From contig NC_046681.1 of NCBI RefSeq assembly GCF_009870125.1, positions 25,380,001 through 25,444,000 of the forward strand: a DNA stretch of 64,000 nt, in the 5' to 3' direction. Under the pieces are notes generated by a model. It made no database searches and was not told the origin of the DNA. It worked only from the letters and a program-made list of their open reading frames with translations. Positions 1 to 11,767 of this stretch are shown here, one piece after another. This DNA is from Drosophila pseudoobscura. Its lineage: Eukaryota > Arthropoda > Insecta > Diptera > Drosophilidae. The translations under genes were made by a program, and so were the position numbers. Within the stretch, counting starts at the first letter, position 1; every line of letters starts with the position of its first letter.

Positions 1-3000
1 ACTCCTTGGTTTTAATGAGTGAGATAGACTGATTTTGTTAATGAACATCTAATGAAGGAGAGATAGAGTACAGGAGATAGATATTTTAAAGAATTTCTAT
101 GCTTTATTTAGAAGTATATTCTAAGGAAACCATTTCTGTAAATGGCTGAATATATGAATGAACATACATATGTATGTATATATGATAATTTTGTAAAGGA
201 AAACGTTTATATATGTACATATAATCTTTACAATTAAAGGATTATGGATGGACATATTAGTAAAAGATGTAAATTTTGTTGTGATAGATGTACCATCTTT
301 ATAAATTCTTTAGAATAAAAAATGGGCACTGATTTCTTATAAATGCAATGTACGAATTTTGGTGCCCATTTCTTTGTCTGGCAAATATACAAATTCCTTC
401 AAATTTCGAAAGAAAGATATCAAAGCTCTATTATCATGAAGTGTCTGGAACATACGTACGTCTGGAGAAAGTCATAAAGATATCATATCATATCAGAGGA
501 TATTAATAACCCATTATAGTCATATATGATTTGCAATTGTTCAATGATTCATTTACTTGAAAGCTTTGAATGATAATAAATCGGGAACTAGAAAAATGAT
601 TGATGAACTTTTCATAAAAGTAGAGAGTAATTTTGGATTTCCAGTAGAACTTTGGGTACATTTAATAGGAATTCCTACTAATAAATATATAGAACAAATT
701 GTACCTCTAACAAAAATCAAAATTTTTAAAGACCTCTTCGAAATTCCCCGAATTAAATTCCAGAAATGTTTCGAAATAAAAGCTGATGAAAAAACTGCCA
801 TTTCTTGCCGTTTAATAATGATTGCATAGATTTGATCGTAAATGTCGCTATTTAGTTTTTATTGGAAGTAATACTAATTTTTATTGGTTTATGGCCCTAT
901 ATTGTTTTAATCAATATGCCCGCCGCAAACCCAACGGAATCGAGCTTATCTACCAATGCTTTTTGACGTTCCCCCCAGATAACGCCTGGGGACAAAAAAG
1001 AACGCTCGCTCGTAGCGCTGTAGCCACGTTTCCATATCACTCGAAATATTATTGAAGCAACAGAAAATAGAACTCGTAACCATCGGTGAGAGGAGAGCCC
1101 AGGACTTATTGACAGGGCGGGCGTTTATTTGATTTCCCCCTCACTAATCTAATCGCGAAAAACCTGCCAGAACCGAACCACCACCAGCTACAGCCAGCCA
1201 GCCAGCCATTGAAATAAAAGTACAAGGCATCAGGCCAGGCACCACCAGCCACCCCACCAAGGGGCAGAGCCAGAGGAATTGTTTTATTGCCACACCCCAA
1301 AATCAAGTGGGCCGCGCTGTGACGTACCCTGGCACATGCCTCGACAAAATAAATAGGCCCGTTCTCTAAAGAACTACAGTTATAGTTTTCTGACTAGGAA
1401 CAGCATCTAACATATGAAAAATAAATGCTAATGGAGATTTTAAATTAGAGATATGGTAGATCACAGAAACTAGTGAAACGGAACTGTTGGAGAATTGTAT
1501 ACTATCAAGTAAAAGAGATTTAAAGTTTATGGATTTGTAATGTAGATCCATATGTATGTAGAAGGACTCCTCGTCTATTATTCTCAGTTTTTTTTCGCTT
1601 TGCACTCTTTGTGTTTTCATCTTACCACTTTTGGCTTTAACCTCTAGGATGAAGCTCTGCAATTGTGTAATTTTAAGTAATCGAAACTCGACTGTATTCT
1701 TTAATTGATTTCCTTAACAGTAATCAGAAAATATTACTCAGACCAAAAGAGAGTGGGGTCCCAGACAATAATACCCAGCCAACTCTTTGAATAATAAATA
1801 AAGTAAACTTAAGTTGCCTTGTCGGCTTGACCAGGTGGATTAACCGACAACAAAAAAACGGCAACGGGCAAAGGCCATAAACGTTAATTGCATACCAACA
1901 GATTTTATGGGCTTAATGGATATCGTCGATATTGTCGATATCGTCGTCGATGTCGTTCGTCTTGACATGCGCTCTCGGGTCATAAATCGTAAGCGTGTTC
2001 ACGTGTGTGAGTGTGTCTCTCCATTTGTGTGTATTTAGTCTGTCTCACTCTTTCGTGTGTGTGCATTAACATTTGCATTGATCTCTCTTGTTGTTTCTGT
2101 GGCTTTGCGGCTTGCGGCGAAGTTTCGTAAAGACGGGGAGGACAAGGAGACAAACAAAACATGAAAAGATAACAGCAAAAACTGCATATGCACAAAATTT
2201 GCATCACCAGGCGGCAGCAGGGGGAAAGAAAAGGGATGGTAATATAGGGAAAGCTACTAAAGAAAGAGCCAGAGCTTTCCTAGAGTTAAGCTTTGAATAT
2301 AAATTGAGGAATGCTGGTGGGTAGAGGAGGACAGAGACCTAGAGGGGACCATAAGCCATAGTAAAATCGAATGGCAAAGCTCTGCTTGAGCTTTACCTTT
2401 GCTTAAGTCAAGCTTTCAATGTAAATTGGAAGCGAAATTAAGCTAAAGAAAGAGAAACCACTAATTGGGTGTAATCCTTATCGAATAAGAGGGGAACCGA
2501 ACTCTCCTTCATCGCCTGATTGTTGGTCTGAAAGAGATTTTCACAAACCAAGGAAGAACTTCCTCGAAAAGAAAGTAGCGTAGCTCTACCCATGAAATAT
2601 GTATTCCCAATCAAATATTTGCATTATTATCAAATATTCGTTGTATTCTTTTCCGAAGGCATAACTAAACCAACAAACAGACCCCACAACATATCTCCAC
2701 ACTTCAAAAACTCCAATTAGAGAGCTCCCGCAATGCTAATTGCTGTGAGATTATTCTGCTCTCTCTTTCTCTCTCTCACTCGTACTCCACCTTCACTATC
2801 ATTCACCTCTCCTTTTTCAACTTTTGTTTATATTTTTCATTAAATACTGCAAGTTTTTGAGAAGATGATCAAACCATTTGGTATGGTATGTATGTTTTAT
2901 AGTTAAATTGATTTACGATACGAAATTAGTCAATAGAATCCACAGACAAACAAACAAACAAACAGCAAGCTGCTGGCAGCACACATTTCGTGAGTGCCAG

Positions 3001-3503
3001 GAACATAAATCAAGGCGTCTCTTGGGATCAATCTCTCGCCCTCGACTTTTGGGGGCAGCCCGAATGGTATATCATAAAAATGAAGCTTGAACAAAATTTT
3101 GATTTTTATGAGCTAATTGGCCATTGGACGTGGATCTATGGCAGGTAAACGATTTCTTATAAAATTATACATCTTTCAGTGTGGGACGGAGATACTTATA
3201 CATGGAGATGGAGAAAAGCGCGAACCGCACGAGCTGAAGGTAGAGTTTGACATAAAGACAATGCACAGCTCTGTGCTTTGGAATGTGTCGAGGAGGATCC
3301 GGGAGATTTGGGAGAAACCCCAAGAAGCAGCGAAGGTCATCCGAATTTCAGAGGGCAAACACAGAAATTGATTAATGTATGACTAAGAATTTGGAATAAG
3401 CAATGAAGGTGTCTTATAGGTGGGTTTTATAGAAGCGAAATTCCAGATCTCCTATACGACTATAGTATGATTATTTCCTTTGAAACTTTTACAGAAAAAA
3501 CGA

Positions 3504-4625
3504 GGGGGAACGTTGTGAGTTGCTGCGGACACCGCAACTCTACGGTTATACCCGATACTAAGTCAGTATGGCTCTCCTCCGGCAGACGCCGCTAATATTA
3601 AGCGACACGACAAAGAGTGCGTGCGAGAGAGACAGAAAATCAGTCTGAGCGTGACGTCGGACGCTGCGTAGCCACTGCAAATTGATTTGTTCCTTTTGGC
3701 TACAAAAATTATCTGATCTGATCCAGATTCAGCAAACTGATAGATATGGTCGTTATCTATGATTCTGCGTTTTTAGTTTTCTCAAATCTGCAATATTGTG
3801 GATGCAACAGATTTTCGTCCTTTGTGGGGGCGGATGGGGGTGGGGCGAAATTCTGAGATATACGTTTTATAGTGACATCTTAAAGGAGTGTGTGTACCAA
3901 ATTTGGTTACTCTAGCCTTAATAGTCTCTGAGATTTGCGGTTGCCTCAGATTTTCGTCCTTTGCGGGGGCGGAAAAGGGTGTGGCGAAATTTGGACAGGA
4001 AACGGTCAAGGTCCAATATCACAGGAGTGTGGATACCAAATTTGGTTGCTCTGGCTTTTATAGGTTCTGAGATCCTTGAACTCATATTTTGCAATTGGCA
4101 AAACCGACCATGAAACCTGTGTGTTAGAGTGAGACAGAGCGAGAAAGAGTGAAATTGTTTTCGTGATTCTGGCTGTAATAATTATACGATCTGGTTCAGA
4201 TTTTGCACTCTAGAAGATATAGTCATCTTCTACGATTCTGCGTTTTTAGTTTTCTCGTATCGTCAAAATTGTGGATGCCACAGATTTTCGCCCTTTGTGG
4301 GGGCGGAAGTGGGCGGGGCAAAGTTTTGAAATATTTTTGGAGCAGTGACATATCACAGAAGTCTGGATCCAAAACATCGTTGCTCTAGCTCTTATAGTCT
4401 TTGAGCATTAGGCGCTGAAGGGGACGGACAGACGGACGGACGGACAGACGGACAGACGGACAGACGGACAGACAGACATGGCTCAATCGACTCGGCTATT
4501 GATGCTGATCAAGAATATATATACTTTATGGGGTCGGAAACGATTCCTTCTGGACGTTACACACATCCACTTTTACCACAAATCTAATATACCCCAATAC
4601 TCATTTTGAGTATCGGGTATAAAAA
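3504..4625. repeat. dispersed repetitive element with inverted ends and internal repeats
   Basis: The 13-mer TATACCCGATACT at 3547-3559 returns as an exact inverted copy at 4609-4621, bounding about 1.07 kb. Just outside the left copy is a perfect 7-bp stem, GAGTTGC (3517-3523) with GCAACTC (3534-3540). Inside are three diverged copies of a module reading roughly 'CAGATTTTCG(T/C)CCTTTG' followed by a GGGGGCGGA stretch and a 'CCAAATTTGGTT' block (about 3760-3925, 3940-4065 and 4230-4400). It ends with a GACG/GACA minisatellite and a conserved-looking block. No coding capacity is visible. I know closely similar sequence as a common dispersed repeat of Drosophila non-coding DNA but cannot name the class. 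A related fragment with TATACCCGATA occurs near 48651. Confidence 0.75.
4420..4480. repeat. GACG/GACA tetranucleotide minisatellite
   Basis: About 60 bp of alternating GACG and GACA units inside the dispersed element at 3504-4625. It looks like an integral, expandable part of that element. Confidence 0.85.
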
Positions 4626-4755
4626 GTTCTCTACTAAAATTTCCCCTTTTTTGGGACAAGCAACGAATCTATATCCGACGGAAAATTCTGGATTATTTTT
4701 GCAAGATCCAATCAAAATTATATCTAACAAAAATGAACTTTTGATGAACACTTAC

Positions 4756-5521
4756 CGGGTTGGGGTTGCGCTGGATATGCGGGCTTCTTCATCCATTCGT
4801 AGTACTGCGGTTTCTGTGGCGATGTTCGATTGTTGTTGTTATTTACAGAGACACTGTTGTTGTTGTTGTGGGTGGATGGACTGTTGTTGTTGTTGCCAGA
4901 AGGACCACTCAGATGGTGGCCAAGATGGTGATGCGGCGACGAGGCCGATGTGGGTGCACCAGGACTGGAGATCTCACTGCCCGAAACGGTAATCGGTGGC
5001 GATGGCAGTCCTTCGGCTATGTGCTGCTGCTGCTGCTGCTGGGAGTGATTGGGCGGTGCCTCGGCGCCCAGACTGCTGTTCGTCTCGTTCAGCTGCGTGC
5101 CACCCACAGTGGGTCCTGGTCCACCGGCGGAACTGCTGCCTGAGCTGGCGGAACTGCTGGATCCGGCACTGGCCAGACCGCCACCCACATGGGCATGATG
5201 CTGCTGCATCAGTTGGTGTGCCGATGCGGGTACATTCTGGACGAAATTGTCGGCCGCCGCCGAGCTGGAGGCGGGTGAATGCCAATCCCCGGCCGCTGCC
5301 GCCGAGTGGAACATGTGATGGGAGTTGTAGTACATCTGATGGGCAGCGGCGGCATGATGGGCCGCATGCGACGAGTCCACATCGCCCAGGAACTGGTGAT
5401 TCGGCGGCGTGTGATAGTTGGGCGTCCAGTTCCAGGGCTGGCCGGCGGCGGAGGCATAGGCCAGATTGGCGGCACTATGCTTTTGCGTGTAGGGCAGTGT
5501 ATTGTAGTAGTGTGAAACCAT
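4756..5521 (-). CDS. cad: caudal homeobox protein, first coding exon (partial gene)
   Basis: Encodes the N-terminal 255 residues plus one base of Caudal, the Cdx-family homeodomain transcription factor that patterns the posterior embryo and gut. The start has a good context (CCAAAATGG) and the protein opens with MVSHYYNTLPYTQKHSAANL, which I recognise. His/Ala-rich stretches follow, then a short polyQ run (CAG array near 5024-5042), several Asn runs, and at residues 240-244 the YYEWM form of the hexapeptide (Exd/PBC contact motif) followed by KKPAYPAQPQP. The exon ends at a consensus donor (GTAAG at 4755-4751) in phase 1, splitting a glycine codon. The homeodomain is not in the window and must lie in exons to the left, so the gene is incomplete here. 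Low-complexity repeats differ in length from the D. melanogaster protein as I remember it, which is ordinary for this family. Confidence 0.96.
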
Positions 5522-5935
5522 TTTGGCGACTGGACCTCTCTCAATTTGAGGTTAAACGCGATTGTTGTTCTTGCTCTGGACCGGCTGTGATGTCACGAGT
5601 CCTCCAGCTGTATGGTTGACTTAATCCTTAAATGTTTTCTAAATGCTTTTTGTTCTGTTTTTGTTTTACAAGTAATTGCACATTTTCTCAAGTTTATTTG
5701 AGCATCCGTATTCCGTTAGCTTCCACTTTGAGTCTCACTTTTTCGCTGATCTTCCTTTGCACTCTCTTTCGCTCTCTCACACACACACGCACTCTGCTCC
5801 CGCACTCAAGCTTGCAATTTGCAGCGCTAATCGATTGTGGTTTGAAGTATTTTTTCCGCGTAAATGTTGGTATTTTTGCACTCACTTTCGCGCTGGTTGG
5901 TATCTCAGGCTTTGTGGTTATTTAATTTCTCCGTT

Positions 5936-5971
5936 GCGTGCTGCCGTGTTGCGACGTTAAGAGCAACTGAA
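5936..5971 (-). promoter_or_regulatory. cad: caudal core promoter, Inr plus DPE, TATA-less
   Basis: On the minus strand TCAGTT at 5970-5965 matches the fly initiator, with A+1 at 5968. At +28 to +33 (5941-5936) is GCACGC, which fits the functional DPE range DSWYVY at exact spacing. I see no TATA box at -30. A second TCAGTT lies about 24 bp upstream (near 5992), with a poorer DPE. This gives a 5' UTR of about 447 nt before the ATG at 5521. Caudal has maternal and zygotic promoters in D. melanogaster; which one this would be is inference. GA/CT-rich stretches nearby (5750-5800) could bind GAGA factor. Confidence 0.5.
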
Positions 5972-8900
5972 AGCAAAGCAAACGCAACTGATAAAAAACC
6001 CCATGGAAAGGCAGTCGTCCCACCACTTCGGCCCACAGACACCAGTTGTCTCGCTCACACCCAGGCACTCTGCCATAAGGTGGTATTTTTTAACCCTCAT
6101 TTCCGTTGTGGATTCGAAATTCAAGATGGCTTATGTTTGGTTGCCCGCTTGGTCTCTTTCTCTTCGGCCCAGCTGCTGTCTCGCTCTGGCCCTGCGATGG
6201 CTGGCAGGTAGACCACGCCTCTCGGTGTTGCAGGCAGGTAAAACCGTGTAAGCCATGTCTGTGGATGGGTTCAAGAAAAGGGGTTTTCTTCACCTTTTAC
6301 TTTACGGCTTGTTGTACAAGCATTCGATTTGTACTTTAATTGCAATTGCCGTTGGCCAATTAAGTAATTGCATGCTGTGTATTATGCAATTAGTGGCTAT
6401 AAAATCATATTTCTACGACCATAACCAGGGGGATTTCATTTCATTTATGCTGTATGTAGTTTTATTTGACTTGAACAAACATCTCGAATGAAAGGGATTT
6501 CCTATTCTTTTTTACCACTCCCCAAGTGCCAATCAATGCTTTACTATTCAGATTTGAGAGTTTTATAGGCATATACTTGTACTCTCCATATATAGTACTT
6601 TTGTATTATCGTATTTGATATGGCGTAGTGTTTGCTCCATTGTCCAGATATTTGTTATTTGTCAAGCAATTGTCGTTTATATGGGCGCCTCTACGATTAT
6701 ATGACTTGGGCTCTAATTGCCCTATAATTGTTATAGTCAGAGAACTGCCTATGGATCGGCTAGGATACTGACAAGGTGGCACGTTTGTACTTGTCTGGGG
6801 GTTAAGGTGGTCTGCAACCGAAGGGCTTCGATAAGAAGCTATTCTTAATCGTCTAAATATACGATAGTTATTGTGCATTTACCCTGAGGATCGAACAGAT
6901 TGTATTCTAACTCAGTAGATTGATTCTTGCTGAGCTTCTGAAGGTTTACAAAAGGTTTATTTTAATTGACGACCAAAAGAACGTATGTTATTTTGAAGAG
7001 ATCTTTATTCTACATGCAAAAGACCTTCATATATCTTTAAACAATTCAGTTAGATTCTATTATAAAAATAATATTACAATATTTATTTCACTGAATTCTT
7101 TTTTTAAATTTCAGTACATTATATATGACGAATTAAACATTAGATTCTTGAATATCTAAAGTCGAACTTCCTTAACTCAAGTTTCAATATTCTGGAGAAA
7201 GATTCAAATTATCAGTTAGATAACATCAAAAGACATCAAGATGCAATTTGAAGGCCTTGTTGTTCTGGCAATAACTATATTACATATTATAAATGAAAAA
7301 TAACAAAATATATTATATTATTATAATTCTGAGGATACTTTGGGCTAGTTTCATGCCGATCATCCTTTATTCCTCCTGTAACAGGTTTAAAGAAATTATA
7401 TATAGAACAATCAAATCTTACACAAACTTTTAGTGAACTGCTAAGATATTAAATAACCGAGATCAAAGGAAATCTAGATCTAGAAAACCGTTACAAAAAC
7501 CCACCGAATCTACCAGTTTATCGCTAATCCTTACATCGTTTTTCTCAGAAAAGTCAACTCCCTCGCTAATCCCAAACACAAATATACTTACTCGCGCCGA
7601 TTGAGTAATCCCAAGCAATTCCAGAAATTCGAGAAGGATCTTTATAAAAAATACATTCATTGATCATTCAAGATCCCCTATCGTAAAACTGCAAATGTCG
7701 CGTCAAATAATTAGAAATGAATACAGCTGTGACAATGGAACCAAGGATGGTCTATGGTCAGGAGCAGCAGGACCAGGAGCAACAGCATCGACAGCCGTTG
7801 GCCTCGCGAGTTATGGGATGTACTTAAAATTCACTTATTAACGCTGGCGAAGGAGAGTGATGTGATCTACCAGAAACTGGTTCGGTTCGAGGATCATCGT
7901 GTCCAAACAAAAAACCCCTTAGTGCCCGTAAAGACAAAACATTGTAAAACAATTGAAAGGGCCGGTAACAAAACACAAAGTTTTATGATTGCGCGAACGC
8001 GACCTAGAGCAGGAGGACACGATCGTAACGGTTTCGGGGACACCAAACAAGGCTCATACAGATACAGATAGATGGGCTGCGTTTGGGTTGGGTTGGGATC
8101 GCATCTGATCGGGCTGAGATCATAAAGTTCACACAACAATTAGGCACAGCCACAGCCCAGATTTTTTCTTCGCTTTTTTTCGCAAATATCGTCAACAATT
8201 CGAAGGAATTTACTGCGTGGGCTGGGCCAGGCAACGGGTAGGGCAGGGGCCTGGTTCTGTGAGGTGAGGTGAGGTTCAAAACGGTTTCTGTTGGGTTGTG
8301 TCAGGCACGGGCAAGTCATGTAACAAGGTAGAAGGTTACCTGGAAGTCATTAGGGGCTTACAAAGGCTAATCCGAAAGGGAGGTATGCATGTACATAAAC
8401 ATATGCCCAGTTCATTCCAGTTGAGTTCTAGATGAATCAATCGTTTCGAAAGATCATCTTCAACATAAAGTAGCATAATATACATCATACATATTTATTA
8501 ATGTATCAATTTTGTATAGATTAGGGTCAGAGTCTACCATTTGCTTATACTTTCCTTATGATGTGTACAGAACTATCTGTCAAAATATAAACCATCTCCA
8601 TTTAAATTAAGTTTGTATTATTAAACAACTATTTATACTTTTCTGGCTTTTTTTAATCCATCTTTTTACTCAACATAAGCGCCTAATTTAGCTTCTCTTT
8701 TTCTAAATCAGAGTCTTATTAAGATCTCAAGGAAGGACCTATACGGTCGTCTTCAGCTCTGTAGCTATCGGCATATTTGAACAAACAAATACATATTAAT
8801 CCGATTTTCCTTATGATTACTTAGACGTTTTTCTGCTTAGTTCTCTCCTACTTCAAATCTCTAAGATATATCAAAGAATCCTTCTCCTCTGTTTATTAGT

Positions 8901-11767
8901 AGGCTATCAAAACCACTCCAACAAGGTTATAATTTCAGTATAGATCTGTAGATATATTAATCAGATCCCTTATATATTAATATTTCCCTTTAATTTTCTC
9001 TATCTATCCTTCTAAAGTGAGGTACAAATGCCAGCTAAACTTATAGTTTAGATATGAATGAATCTTCAAATCTTTAAGATATGTATATCAAAGAATCCTT
9101 CTCCTCTGTTTATTAGAAAGCTATGAAAACCTCTTCCCTAAATTACGACAATCGGAGGAAAATGGTTTTTAAATACATACATAGTGAAAATAAATAAACT
9201 TTAATTGAACACGACCCATACACTTACAAATTAATATACATTTTAAATTTGAATAATCTTTTTGTCTGGGTGCACGAAAATTGATTAAATCATTACAACT
9301 ATCTAAGGAATACTAGCATTCAGTTTATAGTTTCCAAAAAATCAAGAGATTTACTATGAATCATTTCCATGAATTTAAAATCCTTTTAATGCAGGTCCAT
9401 CAATCTATTGATCTATCCTAAGTGATGACCGATCCTCAGGGAATTATGCCACACTCAACCTTTCCCGGTTCCAATAAAAACTGATCTATGATCTCTAAAA
9501 CACTCTAATGCATCTCTATCCAATCATCATAAATTAGAATCTGTCCCTTGTGGAACATAAACAGATTGTAAAGAACTCAAAAAAAATATTTATATATTTT
9601 TCTTCAATTATGTTAATAAATCCATAAAGAAAGCAAAGCAAGCGCCATGTCCAAGCATGTCCCATAAAGCAGACTCCAAAAAAATGAAACTCGAGAGGCA
9701 ATCAGGTCCCAGCCAGATATGACCAGGGCACAACTGTCGAACCAGAGCCCAACCAGATATTATAACGAATATACATATGTAGAACGTATAACGAATAACG
9801 TATTTACCGTCGCCAGACTATGGACGATGACAGATGGAATGGAATGGCTTTGTCGTGCGGCATTTGCTGTTTGTCGGTTCGTTTAACGTTTTGGAGAGTT
9901 TTATGGCCATTGGCCACGACCAACCCCACACTCCGCACACTCCTTACATCTCTCATACGAGCACTGTCCCCCCCTCCAACTACAGGGCAAGTGCATTTTG
10001 TGCGTTGTAGAAGGTAATCGTACTACCTCCAGCACCTCCATAGAGCTTTATGGGTGCCGCGACATTAGCGATAAAATATCTTTGTTAATAAAACAAATTA
10101 AAACGAATAAGAACGAAACGCGACGAAATACAATTGTGGGGAAAACCCAAAAGGTATTTTTGGATTTCGAAATGATAGCCAATGGAATAGGGTTTTCCTA
10201 GACAGTAGTTGCAGACTTTAATCAATCATTAAAACATTCTTTGCACTATGGATTATATTTGATTTTGGTAAAATATATTTTTTATTTTTCAAAATGTATT
10301 TCTACGATTATCATTGTCACAAAAAATAGGCATAAATTAACAATTTGTTAAGTGTAGCGCGAAAGGTAAAAATAAACACGATTTAAAAAGTTCCACTTAA
10401 AAACAAATTAAATACAAAAGAAATTTCATTTCATTTAGATATCATCACACATCGAGTGCCTCGAAAACGAAGTGCACAGCAAAATGATGGAGAAACATGC
10501 CACAGCAGAACGACAGGAAGAACCACAAAATAAAGATAGTTAGTTGATAGTTTTCCCCCGACTGGTCTCTCAGTTTCTAGCATAAGAACAGGCAACATAT
10601 ACCAATTTATCAGTTTCAGTAGTAAAAGCGTATAAAAATATATAATTTTTTTGTCGTTTTGGGGGTAGTCAAAAGTTGGTTTGATTTCGATTTGAGGCAT
10701 TTGCTGATTTGTGAACTAGAATGGGCATAACATTTCTTGAGAAAATTGAGTACAATTGTAGGATACAGTCTTATACAAGGTTATCATTTGTGATTGATTC
10801 GATTGATTAATGAACTTAATTTTTGCTTTTTAATTGGATTCAGACATTGGGACTAATATGGCAGGCCATTTAATTTTAATAAATTAATAATTCATTTTTC
10901 AATCAGGTCTCAAAAGTGTTTTTTAACTAATTTAAATGAATTTTGATAATAATTTTTATACAAAACTGATATTTATAAAGGTTTTAAAGAATGATGCCAA
11001 TACGGAAATAGATTTAAGTTATTTTAATTTCGTTTTAGTTTAAATAAACATAGATTTAAGTTCTTTGATTCAATAATATTTGCATTCCATAATAAAGACT
11101 GAATAAAGTAGACAAAGAATACTTGTTAGATACAGATTAAAACGTAGCTTTAGATTTCTCAATTTAAAAGTAGTGAAAAGACAGTCTTAAAAAAAGGCAT
11201 TAGATTTGTTTTAGAAATTATATAGAAACAAAAATGAACTATTTTCATTATAGTTCTTCGTCTTCTTATTCCTCATGGATCACATATTAAACAAAAATGT
11301 TCGATTATTCTTTAGTATAGTAAAAATACACAAATTTATCTTTTCGTTAAAAATCCTCAAATAGAGATATCTAATCAAGTGTATAGATAGCCCTTGTACA
11401 AGCCCTTAGTTTAATGTAGAAAAATGTTTCCATTTTGTGACTTGAAAAACTTTCAGCAATGCTTCACATCATTTAAATCGATTCTCCAACGAGAGCTACC
11501 GCCCAGAGCTTATTTAGTACTTTGCGGCTTTGTTAAAATAGATATCTTTGCTTTAGCTAACTCCACCCGTACACATGCCAATCGAATTGATATGTACACA
11601 AGGCTACACAGATACGGATACGGATACACAGATATACAGATACAGATGTACATGGCTAATGTCTTAGGCCCTTAGATCGCTACAGATGTCTATTTATATA
11701 TGTACAGAGAAGGAGGGAGGAGGGGGAATTGCTTGTGTATGTGTGTGGGTGGGTGTCTGTGTCCAAA
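5972..11767. other. cad-dia intergenic region
   Basis: About 5.8 kb, strongly AT-rich from 6.5 to 11.4 kb, between the caudal promoter and the diaphanous stop codon. The short open frames here have no protein-like composition or splice support. It holds an imperfect direct repeat at about 8851-9131. The part next to 11.7 kb should contain the diaphanous 3' UTR. No RNA gene is recognised. Confidence 0.6.
8851..9131. repeat. imperfect direct repeat, two ~65 bp units 216 bp apart
   Basis: The unit at about 8851-8915 (containing TCCTTCTCCTCTGTTTATTA) recurs at about 9065-9131, with flanking similarity (AAATCT(C/T)TAAGATAT before it, GCTAT(C/G)AAAACC after it). The sequence between and beyond the units diverges. 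It may be a decayed tandem duplication. Confidence 0.7.

Larger units (their letters stand above)
1..4755 (-). other. cad: caudal intron (5' part), no exon recognised
   Basis: This stretch lies downstream of the caudal first coding exon on its strand and carries no homeodomain-like reading frame, so it is read as intron. It is mostly AT-rich, with short microsatellites, a cluster of ATCGTCGAT-like units at 1920-1955, an unexplained 80-90 codon open stretch on both strands at 553-829, and a repetitive element at about 3504-4625. Caudal enhancers might lie here but I cannot define any. Confidence 0.6.

Noticed and set aside
4996-5619. 207-codon plus-strand open frame over caudal
   Set aside because: Arises from GC-rich low-complexity codons of the caudal exon; the product is Arg/Cys/His-rich with no family resemblance.
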